Assembly (NCBI GenBank): GCA_016712345.1
Contig: JADJRH010000011.1
Location: forward strand, 434,001 to 498,000
Length of the DNA: 64,000 nucleotides
DNA from: Polyangiaceae bacterium
GTDB lineage: Bacteria > Myxococcota_A > Polyangia > Polyangiales > Polyangiaceae
Direction: 5' to 3'
Shown piece by piece: positions 25,746 through 34,652 of the stretch; positions within the stretch are counted from its first letter, which is position 1; each line of letters opens with the position of its first letter. The notes below the pieces were generated by a model. That model was not told the DNA's origin and ran no database searches. It worked only from the letters and a program-made list of their open reading frames with translations. A program made the translations under genes and the position numbers.

Positions 25746-26846
25746 ATGAAAAAAGTATGGACCGGCGCTCTTGCGATTGGGTTGCTGGTCGCGTGCGAGC
25801 CTGAAAAGCCGCCGAGGCGCGATCCGCCGCCTATGCAGACAGGGGCCGCGCGAGGCGGCGTGTGTACATCCGGTGCCGAAACGCCGCGCGATCCAATGGT
25901 CGCCGCCGTTCTTCCAATGCGCAGCGGCGCCTATTGCGTCGACCCGCACGGCAGCGACAAGGCGTACGGCGATGATGCGCCCAAGCCCTTCGATCGCGCA
26001 TGTGAAGAGCTGCTCGATGGGGAATGTGAAGTGTACAAATCATTCGGAGCGCTTCGAACCGTTGAAAGTCGCTACGTGAGTGACCTCGGCGACGCCGCGA
26101 CGATCACGGTTCTCGTCACCAAGTTCTCAACCGCTGAAGGCGCGTATGCGATGTTCACGCAGCGCGTTGTCGGCGACGGCGATCCCGCATCGGAAGTGAC
26201 TCCCAAGCCGGTGGAGGCGCCTCTGCCGATCGCTCGCGGCGCAAACAATGTGTACCTCGTGCGCGGGCCTTTTTTGGCAGAAATTGTTCTCACCGATCAA
26301 GGCGCGGTATCAGTGGATGCGCTGCGCGCGCGCTGTGAACGCGACCTGGTTCCGTTTGCGCAAGCGGCGGCGCAAAAACTCACGGGCGATCTTGCGCCGC
26401 CTCCCGCGGTGGCGGTTTTGCCTACTGAAAAGCGCCTGCCGCTCGGTGTTCGATATCACCTGCGCGACGTGTTGGGGATTGCGGGCGTTGGGCCCGGCGC
26501 AGTGGGTTATTACCGGGATGGCCAGAAGCGCTACCGGGTTGCGGCGGCGCTTCGAAACGATGCCGATCAGGCCAAAGATCTGCTTTCGATTCTTGCAAGG
26601 CAGCCCGGTGCAACGCGTGAAAAGGCGCCCTACGACGGCTTGGTTCGCGTGGTTGTTGAGCGTGCGGGTGAAGCGCCGGCAGAGTGGGTGTTTTGGCGCA
26701 CGCGCGGTGTGGTTCTCGGCGTCGGTGATGAAGTGCGCGTGCTGCGCGACACAATGACCGCGGACGATCGCGCCGCATTGCTTCTCTCCACCAAAGCAAA
26801 AATGGCGCTTTTGAAAGACTTTTTGGAAAAAGTGGAACGACGCTGA
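25746..26846 (+). CDS. Lipoprotein of unknown function (DUF6599-like)
   Basis: 366 residues from the ATG at 25746; the start gives a short signal peptide MKKVWTGALAIGLLVAC with a good lipobox. The mature part contains CVDPHGSDKAYGDD, a Cys pair (ACEELLDGEC), ITVLVTKFSTAEGAYAMFTQRV and the paired domain feature NNVYLVRGPFLAEIVL, then a second copy-like block (VGYYRDGQKRYRVAAAL). This resembles proteins labelled DUF6599, but I am not certain. It is divergent from the pilin operon and could share its promoter region. Confidence 0.65.
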   Translation: MKKVWTGALAIGLLVACEPEKPPRRDPPPMQTGAARGGVCTSGAETPRDPMVAAVLPMRSGAYCVDPHGSDKAYGDDAPKPFDRACEELLDGECEVYKSFGALRTVESRYVSDLGDAATITVLVTKFSTAEGAYAMFTQRVVGDGDPASEVTPKPVEAPLPIARGANNVYLVRGPFLAEIVLTDQGAVSVDALRARCERDLVPFAQAAAQKLTGDLAPPPAVAVLPTEKRLPLGVRYHLRDVLGIAGVGPGAVGYYRDGQKRYRVAAALRNDADQAKDLLSILARQPGATREKAPYDGLVRVVVERAGEAPAEWVFWRTRGVVLGVGDEVRVLRDTMTADDRAALLLSTKAKMALLKDFLEKVERR

Positions 26847-26853
26847 AGCACGG

Positions 26854-26926
26854 TGTGTACGCATGCTCGAAGCGTTGTGTACGCGTGCCCGAGGCATTGT
26901 GTACGCATGCCCGAAGCGTTGTGTAC
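26854..26926. repeat. 22-bp tandem repeat carrying GTGTAC, between convergent genes
   Basis: The unit begins TGTGTACGCATGC and continues CCGAAGCGT; copies start at 26854, 26876, 26898 and 26920 (the last one partial), with one or two substitutions between copies. It starts 8 bp after the lipoprotein stop and lies before the convergent parvulin gene end (27009). It may act as a transcript end or be an expanded cluster of the genome-wide GTGTAC motif. Confidence 0.92.
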
Positions 26927-27008
26927 GCACAGCTTTGGTTGTGAGGGCGATCGCGGCGGGTTTCGCGCGCGCACGACGCTGAGGCCGACGCGCGCAGCGG
27001 TGCGAGAT

Positions 27009-27791
27009 CTACTGTGTACGCAAGATCACGTGGTAGCCGAACGGTGTTTCGACCAGGTCGCTCACCTCGCCGACCTTGGTTTTCTCAAGGCCGTCTTGGA
27101 AGGCGCCGACCATGCGACCCTTGGGGAACTTCCCAAGGTCGCCGCCGCGCTGCCCAGCGCCCGGCTCGTCGGAATACTCTTTGACGAGATCTTCGAACTT
27201 GGTGCCGCCTTTGGCCTTTTTCAAAGCTTCTTCGGCGCGCGCTTTCGCCTCGTCTTTGGTGCGCGTCACGCTCTCGGGCGCGCGCATGGAGCCCTTGTAC
27301 ATGACGAGGAGATGTTTGGCGCCGAACATCTCCTTCGGCGCCTGCGGTTGTGTTGGAACGGGTGTGGCGGGCTTGGTTTCAGCCGGTTTCGTTTGAGCCG
27401 GCTTTGAGGTGTGGGAATCGCCGTGCGATGCGTCGGCCGGCAGACCCTTGTAGCCCATCTTGGCGGCGAGCCCTGTGAACGCGCCGAAGAAGCCCAAGAT
27501 ACCAACGAGCACGAGCACGCCCAACACCGCGTGCGGTACCCACCACGACGGGTCGTTGGAAGAATCGTATTCGTCCTCGGCGTCGTGATCGTGGGGATCG
27601 TGGCCGTGGTGGCCGTGATCATGATCGTCGTGCGCGTCGTGGCTCTCGGCCGCGGCCACGCGTCGTTCGCGCATTCGCGCGCGGCGCTCTTCGCCCGACG
27701 TGCTTCGCGCCGTGGCAGCGGTTTCGTGTCCGTCGTCTCCGTCGGCGTCTGCTTCGGCGGCTTTCTTCGACTTCAGTTCTTTCTTCGCCAT
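27009..27791 (-). CDS. Membrane-anchored parvulin-type peptidyl-prolyl isomerase with His-rich segment
   Basis: 260 residues. The N-terminal about 70 residues are charged and include a His/Asp cluster (HDAHDDHDHGHHGHDPHDHD). One membrane helix follows (AVLGVLVLVGILGFFGAFTGL), then a Lys/Pro linker and a C-terminal parvulin domain at about residues 150-260: AKHLLVMYKGS, TKDEAKARAEEALKKAKGGTKFEDLVKEYSDEP, GGDLGKFPKGRMVGAFQDGL, TPFGYHVILRT. With the helix after the His cluster, the His-rich part is probably cytosolic and the isomerase periplasmic. The cluster may bind Ni, Zn or Cu. Confidence 0.85.
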   Translation of the reverse strand: MAKKELKSKKAAEADADGDDGHETAATARSTSGEERRARMRERRVAAAESHDAHDDHDHGHHGHDPHDHDAEDEYDSSNDPSWWVPHAVLGVLVLVGILGFFGAFTGLAAKMGYKGLPADASHGDSHTSKPAQTKPAETKPATPVPTQPQAPKEMFGAKHLLVMYKGSMRAPESVTRTKDEAKARAEEALKKAKGGTKFEDLVKEYSDEPGAGQRGGDLGKFPKGRMVGAFQDGLEKTKVGEVSDLVETPFGYHVILRTQ

Positions 27792-27893
27792 CTTCGATCC
27801 TACTCAAGCTGGATGTGGCAACCGCCCGATGCGCCCGGCGGCACGCATGCGGTCCACAAGTCGAGCGGGCTTAGCACGCCCGCCCCGCGGGTG

Positions 27894-28739
27894 TCAGCCG
27901 ATCTCCGCCCAAGCGCTCGTCAGCACCGGGTCGGGCCGCTCTCGAACCGAAGCGCTGACAGCCCATTTCCCGCCGCCGAGGTCAAACCCCTGGGTCACGA
28001 TGGTGTCGCCCGGCCAAACCGGTTTTCGGAATTGGGCGGCGAACGAACGCAGGCGTTTGGGGTCACCGCCGCAGGCATGTTTCACGATCGCGCGCCCCGC
28101 GAACCCGTATGTACACAAGCCGTGAAGGATAGGCCCTTGGGGAAATCCCACGCTTTTCGCAAGTTCGGGATCGGCGTGAAGGGGATTTACGTCGCCTGAA
28201 AGCCGATAAAGAAGCGCCTGCTCGGGCGAGGTCAGCTCTTCAACAACAAAGTCCGGTGCCCGATCTTTGGGAATGGCCGGCGAGTCGTCGCTCGGCGGGC
28301 GCGGACCGCCGAAGCCACCGGCATCGCGCACCAAAATGGACCACGTGGTATCGAACACCGGCTTGTTGTCGAGGGTGGAGCGCGTATCGATCACGATGCT
28401 TGCGAGCCGTTTCATGTCGTAGATGCCGCGAAGCGTTGCCGTCGTTTCCATGGTCCCCGACGCCGGGAGCGGGCTGTGCAGCCGAATGGATTGGCTACCG
28501 TGCACAACCATTGCGAGGTTGGCGCCCGTTTTCATCAACATCTCTGTGGAAGGCGCAAACGCCGGCACCACGGCAAACGTTGGGTACGCAACGATGCCTC
28601 CTTGTGTACCTTCGTAAAGGTACGCAAGTTCGTCGCGCTTGGCGCCGATTCCGAGCGCGTACAGGGCGAGCGTGCGGTAGTCGTACGAAAACGAATGGGG
28701 TGGGCTCGATGAACCCACAAGAGAAGTGTCAATAGCCAT
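27894..28739 (-). CDS. MaoC-like (R)-specific enoyl-CoA hydratase
   Basis: 281 residues, a double hot-dog fold as in the second hydratase domain of peroxisomal multifunctional enzyme. The N-terminal half has FSYDYRTLALYALGIGA, and LYEG/AYPTFAVVP; the C-terminal half carries the catalytic signature LSGDVNPLHADPELAKSVGFPQGPILHGLCTYG with Asp, Asn and His in place. It should hydrate trans-2-enoyl-CoA to the (R)-3-hydroxyacyl-CoA in the cytosol, feeding fatty-acid breakdown or polyester precursors. A CoA-thioester enzyme would also fit with the mevalonate and box pathways elsewhere in the window, but no direct link is shown. Confidence 0.88.
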   Translation of the reverse strand: MAIDTSLVGSSSPPHSFSYDYRTLALYALGIGAKRDELAYLYEGTQGGIVAYPTFAVVPAFAPSTEMLMKTGANLAMVVHGSQSIRLHSPLPASGTMETTATLRGIYDMKRLASIVIDTRSTLDNKPVFDTTWSILVRDAGGFGGPRPPSDDSPAIPKDRAPDFVVEELTSPEQALLYRLSGDVNPLHADPELAKSVGFPQGPILHGLCTYGFAGRAIVKHACGGDPKRLRSFAAQFRKPVWPGDTIVTQGFDLGGGKWAVSASVRERPDPVLTSAWAEIG

Positions 28740-28835
28740 GCGCGCGCGACCCTACCAAGCCATGACGCCGATCGCGACCTGTATCGTAATCAACACGGAC
28801 TCACGGAGCGACACGGCGTTTGGGGGTGTTCTCAG

Positions 28836-29636
28836 CTAAAGCGCGATTCGATACGCGAGCGACACCGTGAGCTGAATGATGTCCACCCGACCGCTCAGCG
28901 AAGCAGGATCTCCCAGCGGCAAAGGCTTGGGACTTTCGGGGAAAAACCAGTTTGAGTATCGAAGGCTCGCTCCGACCGACCAGCTTGGCCGAAAGATCCA
29001 CTCCGCGCCGACTCCAATGCCTGCTGAAAGCCCTTCGGTTCCGAGAGTGGACGCGCGCGGCCCAACAAAGTCGGTGTCCACATAAGGATCGCGATCGGCC
29101 TTCACCGACCACGAATCATTCACAACCACGCCGCCGATGGTGCCGCCCACCCAGCCTTCCCAGCTCGCCGTTCGAAGCGCGTAATACCTGAATTGACCTT
29201 GAACCAAAAAGTACGAACGTGAGTGCTCGCGTTCGAGTTCATCAGCGCCGCGCGCGGCGTCGCTACGCAACGTGGTCGCCCACAAAATGCCTGCCCCGAT
29301 CGAGAACGCGCCAAACCGATAGTGATTGTGAATGCCGGCGGCGAAGCTGCCCTCACCCTGTTCGCAGTCGGTGGTGGACTTGATGCAAACATCGGCCGCG
29401 GGCAGCGCCATAAATCCCGCTTCCACTTCAGCGAGCGTGTACGGCCGGTCCATTTCACGCGCTGCGATGGCCCGTCGCGCCGATGCGCTTTCATCGGCGC
29501 TTGCCGATCGTGTGTACACAAGAGCCGCCGCAAAAAAAACGAAGCTCGCCGTTCGCGGTCGGAAAGCCCGTTCAAACACGGAGTGTGCAAGGTGCGCTTG
29601 TTGACGCGCGATCCTTGCTGAAAAACGCGATTTCAC
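28836..29636 (-). CDS. Putative outer-membrane beta-barrel protein
   Basis: 266 residues from a GTG at 29636 that overlaps the kinase-tail stop (GTGA). It has a signal peptide late in the leader (TASFVFFAAALVYTRSASA) and alternating hydrophobic strands ending in Phe/Leu, such as SYFLVQGQFRYYAL, GWVGGTIGGVVVNDSW, GIGVGAEWIFRPSWSVGASLRYSNWF, and the terminal strand IIQLTVSLAYRIAL, the usual last strand of a barrel. Two Cys lie in an early loop. It may be an OmpA-like or porin-like barrel; no family is assigned. Coupling to the kinase suggests a signalling target at the envelope. Confidence 0.65.
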   Translation of the reverse strand: MKSRFSARIARQQAHLAHSVFERAFRPRTASFVFFAAALVYTRSASADESASARRAIAAREMDRPYTLAEVEAGFMALPAADVCIKSTTDCEQGEGSFAAGIHNHYRFGAFSIGAGILWATTLRSDAARGADELEREHSRSYFLVQGQFRYYALRTASWEGWVGGTIGGVVVNDSWSVKADRDPYVDTDFVGPRASTLGTEGLSAGIGVGAEWIFRPSWSVGASLRYSNWFFPESPKPLPLGDPASLSGRVDIIQLTVSLAYRIAL

Positions 29637-31015
29637 AGCCAAGGCCCAGTGTTGGTAGCCGGAGGCAATACCGCAGCGCCGGTGCCGTTGGGAGGTGGTG
29701 TGTTTGGTTTTCCGGTTTTTGAAGGTGCCACCGACGACGGTTGTCCCTTGGCCGGCGTCACTGTTGAACCCGGCGGAAGTGAAGGTTTCGCCGTGCCCGA
29801 ACTCTTCGGTGCCGCGCCTTTTGTACCCGCAACAGGTCCAACCGTTTTTGCATCCACAGCCGTGGGGATCGGCTCGGCGGTGGCCGTTGCCACAACGGGA
29901 ACACTTCGCTCCAGTTCGGCGACGAGCCCCTTGGCCGAATCCATATCCGGGTTCATTTCGAGCGCGAGCTTGGCGAGTCGCAGCGCGTCTTCTGTGGCGC
30001 CGTCGTATTTGCGACCGAGCGCCTGCGAAAGGATGCTGTCGGCGGCGTCGCGCCTGATTTCGAGAATGCGCGTGTCTCCCGGCGATTGTGCGAGCGCTCT
30101 GTCGGTAATCTCTTTCACGTTGGCGCCGGGTGGACTGTCCCACGATCGCATGCGAGCGCATTCGCGAGCCTGTTCCGCAAGCTGATCGGTTGACCCGTCA
30201 ACCTCCGCGGCCGACTCGTGCAGCACTTGGGTCACCGCCACGGCGCCGAACGCCGCCACGGCGCCGATCGCTGCGATGGCGGCCCATCGCGCGAGCGCCG
30301 AACGTTGTTTTCGCTGCGAACCGGCGCCCTCGGGGGGCCGCGCAATGGTCGATTGGAATGTGATGTCAGGTTTGCTCGGATCATCACTCCAGTCGAGATC
30401 AGCGGCAGGCAAAGGCTTTTTTGCCGCTGACGCACTGCCCGTATTCATCTCGGGACCGTCGCCGTCGCCGACAACCGTGCCACCCGGACGCGACGGTGCG
30501 ATGGGCAGAAGCCCCGATTCCGAGGCGAGGGGCGGCGGCGCGCTCACCGCCTCGGGCACCGGCATTTCCACAAGTGTACGCATTGACGGCGGCGGCGGCG
30601 TGAGCCCTACGATCGGCGCGGGGCCGGCGTTGCTCTCGCGCGCGGGCGCCGCCGCCCCGGCGTCTCCGGTCGCCTGGGCGTTTGCATCGGCAAGCTGGGC
30701 GTTCACAGCGTCGGCCGGTGGGGAACTTGTTTCGCCGATGGATTGAGAAATCGCCTCGGCGTTCGGTTGCGAAGTCGTGTCGGCGCGCGGTTGTGTACTC
30801 ACCTCGGCCGCCGGTTGCGAAGTCGTGTCGGCGGGCGGTTGTGTACCCAAGGCGCGTGGGCTGACAGGCGGTGCGAGCGCCGCGTCGGCGGCCGGTGTAC
30901 TCACCGCCGGTTGTGTACTCACCGCCGGTTGTGTACTCACCGCCGGTTGTGTACTCACCACCTGAGGTGTACTCACGGCCTCGGGGGTTTTCACCTCGGC
31001 TTGTGTACTCACCAC
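29633..31015 (-). pseudogene. C-terminal part of the split Ser/Thr kinase (linker, membrane helix, helical domain)
   Basis: 460 residues when read from GTG 31015. This frame is open upstream as far as 31201 and encodes an Ala/Pro/Glu-rich linker there, joining the kinase if one C is added to the C4 run at 31194-31197. After VSTQPA repeats there is a Pro-rich linker, an Asp/Ser region, one membrane helix (ARWAAIAAIGAVAAFGAVAV) and a helical tail (TDRALAQSPGDTRILEIRRDA...ALRLAKLALEMNPDMDSAKGL) resembling TPR helices. This is the usual C-terminus of a myxobacterial transmembrane kinase. Whether the split is real is open. Confidence 0.75.
30890..31015. repeat. 21-bp coding repeat (VSTQPAV) with GTGTAC in each unit
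   Basis: On the plus strand the unit reads as GCCGGTTGTGTACTCACC plus three bases; three perfect copies lie near 30905-30965 with degenerate copies on each side. On the minus strand it codes a repeated VSTQPA peptide in the kinase linker. Every unit contains the GTGTAC hexamer, giving six hexamers within about 125 bp. Confidence 0.9.
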
Positions 31016-32685
31016 GGCAGTTTCGGCCGGCGGCGCAGCCGTTTCAGCGGGCGCACTGGAGACGCGGGCGCTCGGTTGCCGATCATCTGTTGCGAGCGCC
31101 GGTTCCGCCGTCGCCGCGACGTTGATTTCGGAAGCAGCCGCCGGCTCCGCTGCGATCTCAACCGCCGCCGCGGTGCTCTCAACGGCCTCCGCCGGGGTTC
31201 TTCACTGCTCACCGGCGGCGGAACCGGCAGCGGAACCGGCAGCGGCGGCGGCGCCACATCGATCAATTCACTCGCGTGAACAACCATTGTGTCCGTCGGT
31301 CGAACGCCGACAAGGAGCGCCTCGGGAGGAACAGGCGTTTTCTTCGCCCCGTCGATGGCACTCGCAAGCGCCAATGCGGCAGCGGGAGTGGCGACGGGAA
31401 TCGGCGCAATCGGCGCTGCGTTTGCCGCCGCCGCCGCGGCTTTTGCCTCCGCCGGGACAGGTTCGTCCACCAGGGTGGGCGCCGGCTTTTCGTGCGCGAC
31501 AATCGGTGGAGGCGGCGCGGGAAGCGGCTTCGCTTTCGCCTGAGCAATCACGCTCGCAAGCTCCGGCGTCATGTCCATGCTTTTCGTTCGCGCCTGCGAA
31601 GCGAAACGCACAGCGCCGCGCACGAGAAGCGTGGAGTGCGCGATGATCTCTTCGGGATCCAAGCCGCTCGCCCGCATCGCGGCCACAAGATCGCGACCAA
31701 ACGCCCGGGCGTCTTGAGCGCGCGAACCCGGCTTTTTGGCCAGGTTTTGCATGATCACATCGGCGATGGGGGCGGGCACATACGCCGCGCGCGGAATGGT
31801 TCGCAGCTCGGGCGGATTGGCGTGCGTGTGTTGCACAAGCAGCGCTACGGGCGACTCATCTTCAAACGGCGCGCGCCCCGCCAAACATTGGTAGAGCATT
31901 GTCGCGATGGAGTACACATCGGCCGGCGGCCCAACACCTTCACCCGCGGCGCCTTCCGGCGAGATGTATTTTGCCGTTCCAAAGATCAGCCCGGCCTGCG
32001 TGGCCATGGATTGATTTGCCCAGTCGATGCGCGCGATCCCAAAGTCGAGCACCTTCACAAAATCCGGGTCTTCACCGCGCCGAATGAGCATTACGTTTTC
32101 GGGCTTTAAATCGCGGTGAACAATGCCCTGCGCGTGCGCTTCACCCACCGCATCGCAAAGCTGAAGGATCACGTGGAGCGCGCGCGGAAGCGGCAATGCG
32201 GCTTGGCCACCGCTGTTTCCCGCCGCGGCAAGCGCCGACAAAAGCGAGATCCCGTCGAGGTGCTCCATCACAAGGTACATTTCGCCGCCGACCCTTGGAT
32301 CGGCCCGCGACGGCACGGTGCCCGTCATCAGCACTTGCACAACGTTCGGGTGCACAAGGCGGCTTGCGACTTTGGCTTCGCGATGAAAACGGGCCACCAG
32401 TTCAGAGTTGCCCGACAGTTCTCGGTGAAGAATTTTCACCGCCACATCGCGCTCAATCCCGGCCTGAAATGCGCGGTAAACGCGCCCCATCGAACCGATG
32501 CCGATGAGGTGTTTAATGCGGATTTGACCCGCAAGTTCGATCCCCACGTAGGGGTCGCCGTCAACTCCGGGGAGCGACGCCGTTCGGGGGCCGGTAAGCG
32601 GCGTCCCGTCCTTTGGGCAGAAGAGAACGTCCCCTTCGTACCGTTCGGCGCACACCGGGCAATTTTTTGCGGGAGCAGCCTTCAT
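31009..32685 (-). CDS. Zinc-ribbon Ser/Thr protein kinase, N-terminal part of a split gene
   Basis: 558 residues from the ATG at 32685 (a GTG at 32691 is also in frame). A zinc ribbon opens the protein (CPVCAERYEG...FCPKDG), then the kinase domain: glycine loop IGIGSMGRVYRAF, Lys in VAVKIL, HRDLKPENVML, DFGIARI, YISPEG and the DVYSIATMLYQCLAGRAPF segment. All catalytic residues are present. After about residue 490 the Pro-rich linker (PPPLPVPLPVPPPVSSEEP) turns into an Arg-rich read-through, the mark of a frame loss at 31194-31197. With one base restored the protein would run to 29633 and be about 1015 residues. Confidence 0.85.
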   Translation of the reverse strand: MKAAPAKNCPVCAERYEGDVLFCPKDGTPLTGPRTASLPGVDGDPYVGIELAGQIRIKHLIGIGSMGRVYRAFQAGIERDVAVKILHRELSGNSELVARFHREAKVASRLVHPNVVQVLMTGTVPSRADPRVGGEMYLVMEHLDGISLLSALAAAGNSGGQAALPLPRALHVILQLCDAVGEAHAQGIVHRDLKPENVMLIRRGEDPDFVKVLDFGIARIDWANQSMATQAGLIFGTAKYISPEGAAGEGVGPPADVYSIATMLYQCLAGRAPFEDESPVALLVQHTHANPPELRTIPRAAYVPAPIADVIMQNLAKKPGSRAQDARAFGRDLVAAMRASGLDPEEIIAHSTLLVRGAVRFASQARTKSMDMTPELASVIAQAKAKPLPAPPPPIVAHEKPAPTLVDEPVPAEAKAAAAAANAAPIAPIPVATPAAALALASAIDGAKKTPVPPEALLVGVRPTDTMVVHASELIDVAPPPLPVPLPVPPPVSSEEPRRRPLRAPRRRLRSQRSRRLLPKSTSRRRRNRRSQQMIGNRAPASPVRPLKRLRRRPKLPW

Positions 32686-32887
32686 CCGCACTGATTTGCG
32701 AGTCTAGCACCGCTTTTTTGGTGATGCCCAAATGCCTCAGTCAGATCTCGCGCCGAGCCGCGTATGCGCTTGGATCTCGCACGAACCGGGGCAAAAAAAC
32801 GCCGATTCGTGCCATGCGCCGAAAATGTGCCCAATGGACCCCCCGCGCCAAGAGGCAGCGTGTGTACACAAAGCCCTGAAGCGCGCC

Positions 32888-33193
32888 TTAGCCGCCGCCG
32901 AGTTCAGAAGCGTCCACCTCATTGTCGAGCGGTGTACCGCACCGGCAACAATGAACTTCAGCCGGCTTGTTGTCGCCGCCGCCTTCCACCCAAATGCCGT
33001 CTTTTGCAGCGCGTTCACACGCCACGTACGACGTTTTGCCATCGGGCGAGAGGGCCAAACCCGAACAGTCTTTGCACGCAAAGCAGGTGTTCGCGTCGAC
33101 CGTTTTGTCTCGATAAGGGCAAAAAGCGGCCATGTGACCGGTTTCGTCGTGAACAATTTCGAGCAGGCCCAATTTCGATCGACCGTCACCCAT
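32888..33193 (-). CDS. Small Cys-rich protein in the ferredoxin oxidoreductase operon
   Basis: 101 residues with a strong ribosome-binding site (AAAGGAG, 7 bp before the ATG). Seven or eight Cys are grouped as CPYRDK, CFACKDC, a single ACE and CCRCGTPL, which looks like two zinc-ribbon or Fe-S knuckles. It also has SPDGKTSYVACERAAKDGIW. I do not recognise a family. It lies 32 bp after the rubrerythrin-like gene in the same direction, so it is probably part of the korA-korB-rubrerythrin transcript; a role in metal or electron transfer is a guess. Confidence 0.7.
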   Translation of the reverse strand: MGDGRSKLGLLEIVHDETGHMAAFCPYRDKTVDANTCFACKDCSGLALSPDGKTSYVACERAAKDGIWVEGGGDNKPAEVHCCRCGTPLDNEVDASELGGG

Positions 33194-33225
33194 GGCTGCT
33201 TCTCCTTTAAATCAAGACTTTTTTG

Positions 33226-33768
33226 TTACAGAGCCAAGGGCTCGTCTTCAAAAGCGTCGCCGAGTGCGTCTTTGGTGGCGGGCACCTTTGCGAGTTCTTT
33301 GGCCACCAATTCTTGGTGGTGAATTTCTTCTTGGCGCAGCTCTTCAAACAGCGATCGCACCTCCGGGTCGGACAAGTGAGGCAGCGCCGCGACAAAGAAC
33401 TCGTACGCTTTTTTCTCGCTGCTCATCGCCACCGTCAGCGCTTCATGCGGTGACATCTGCGCGCGCGCTTCATCGTAATCGGGCGCTTCAATGTCGAAGA
33501 TCATCGTGCGCCGCACTTCACGAGGCGCATCACCGAACAGCTTTTTTCGCCGTTCAGAAAGCTCGCTGCCGTGTTTTTTCTCGTTGATCGCCATGAACCT
33601 GAAAAACGCCGCAGCCTCTTCGGTGCGGTGAATTTCCATCTGGTGAGCGAGTTCCACGTAACGCTCTTCGGCTTCTTCTTCGACCAAAATGGCCAAGTCG
33701 AGCGCGTCTTTCAGCGACAATTTAGAAAAGTCGATCCCGCGTGTTTTGGTACTCATCGTCTTTGTCAC
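33226..33768 (-). CDS. Rubrerythrin-like ferritin-fold diiron protein
   Basis: 180 residues from a GTG at 33768 that overlaps the korB stop; an ATG at 33756 is an alternative. Four-helix bundle with ligand motifs in the ferritin order: EEEAEERYVEL, AINEKKHGSEL, SSEKKAYEFF and EELRQEEIHHQELV. The C-terminal rubredoxin domain of classic rubrerythrins is missing. It may protect the oxygen-sensitive 2-oxoacid ferredoxin oxidoreductase encoded just upstream from peroxide, a role inferred from position. Confidence 0.85.
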   Translation of the reverse strand: MTKTMSTKTRGIDFSKLSLKDALDLAILVEEEAEERYVELAHQMEIHRTEEAAAFFRFMAINEKKHGSELSERRKKLFGDAPREVRRTMIFDIEAPDYDEARAQMSPHEALTVAMSSEKKAYEFFVAALPHLSDPEVRSLFEELRQEEIHHQELVAKELAKVPATKDALGDAFEDEPLAL

Positions 33769-34646
33769 TTCTGCAAAAAGCCGTCGAGGATGCGCGCCGG
33801 TGACGGAGAGCCGGTGGTGAGCGCTTGTTGTCGCTCGCGAACCATCGCGTCGTACGTGGGCGCGGGGTTTGGATTTTTGTACAAAATCCCTGTGTACAGT
33901 TCGCTCCCGTAAGAGCGCGCTTTGTCCATGGCGCTCAGCAGATCGGTTGAATTGTGGCCCAGCGATTCAAGCGTTTTCATCGCCGCGCGATGTTGTTTCA
34001 CCTGCCAATCGTCCTGGCCAAACGTCACGCACGGTGACTGCACATTCACAAACGCAAAACCCGGATAGCGGATGGCGTCTTCAATGATCTGCGCGAGGCC
34101 CGCCATGTCCGCAGGTGTACCCTGAGCCACAAACGGAGCGCCGTACGCGAGCACATAGAGAAGCGGATTCACCGGCGCTTCCATGGCGCCGTGAGGGGAT
34201 GTCACCGTTTTGAGATGAAGCGGCGACGTGGGCGACAGTTGGCCTTTTGTCAGCCCATAGATCTGGTTATCCATCACGATGTACGTGAGGTCCAAGTTGC
34301 GCCGGATCGCGTGCGGAAGATGCCCTCCGCCGATGGAGAATCCATCACCGTCGCCGCCCGCAACAAGCACGAGCAAATCGGGATTGGCGATTTTGATCCC
34401 CTGCGCGATGGGCAATGCGCGCCCGTGTACACTGTTAAAACCGTACGCCGTTGTGTACCCAGGAATACGGCTTGAACAACCGATGCCGGACACAAACGCA
34501 ATTTCGTGAGGAGGCCGGCCCACCGACGCGAGCGCGCGGTACATGGCCTGGAGTACACCGAAGTCACCGCAACCCGGACACCAGATCGGCTTCAGGTCGC
34601 TCTTATAGTCCTTCGGATCAAACACTACGGGAAGCTCTGCGCCCAT
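33765..34646 (-). CDS. korB: 2-oxoacid:ferredoxin oxidoreductase, beta (TPP-binding) subunit
   Basis: 293 residues. The family start CPGCGDFGVLQAMYRAL is intact (Cys ligands), followed by SGIGCSSRIPGY, HGRALPIAQGIK, the TPP motif GGDGDGFSIGGGHLPHAIRRN and MDNQIYGLTKGQ. Substrate specificity cannot be read with confidence; the 2-oxoglutarate-type enzymes of aerobes are the closest layout. It decarboxylates a 2-oxoacid to the acyl-CoA and passes electrons to ferredoxin. The gene is 6 bp downstream of korA. Confidence 0.93.
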   Translation of the reverse strand: MGAELPVVFDPKDYKSDLKPIWCPGCGDFGVLQAMYRALASVGRPPHEIAFVSGIGCSSRIPGYTTAYGFNSVHGRALPIAQGIKIANPDLLVLVAGGDGDGFSIGGGHLPHAIRRNLDLTYIVMDNQIYGLTKGQLSPTSPLHLKTVTSPHGAMEAPVNPLLYVLAYGAPFVAQGTPADMAGLAQIIEDAIRYPGFAFVNVQSPCVTFGQDDWQVKQHRAAMKTLESLGHNSTDLLSAMDKARSYGSELYTGILYKNPNPAPTYDAMVRERQQALTTGSPSPARILDGFLQK

Positions 34647-34652
34647 GTCCGT

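Noticed and set aside
30890..31015. Repeated GTGTACTCACC units as a possible CRISPR or regulatory array
   Set aside because: The unit is 21 bp, in frame, and codes the VSTQPA linker of the kinase.
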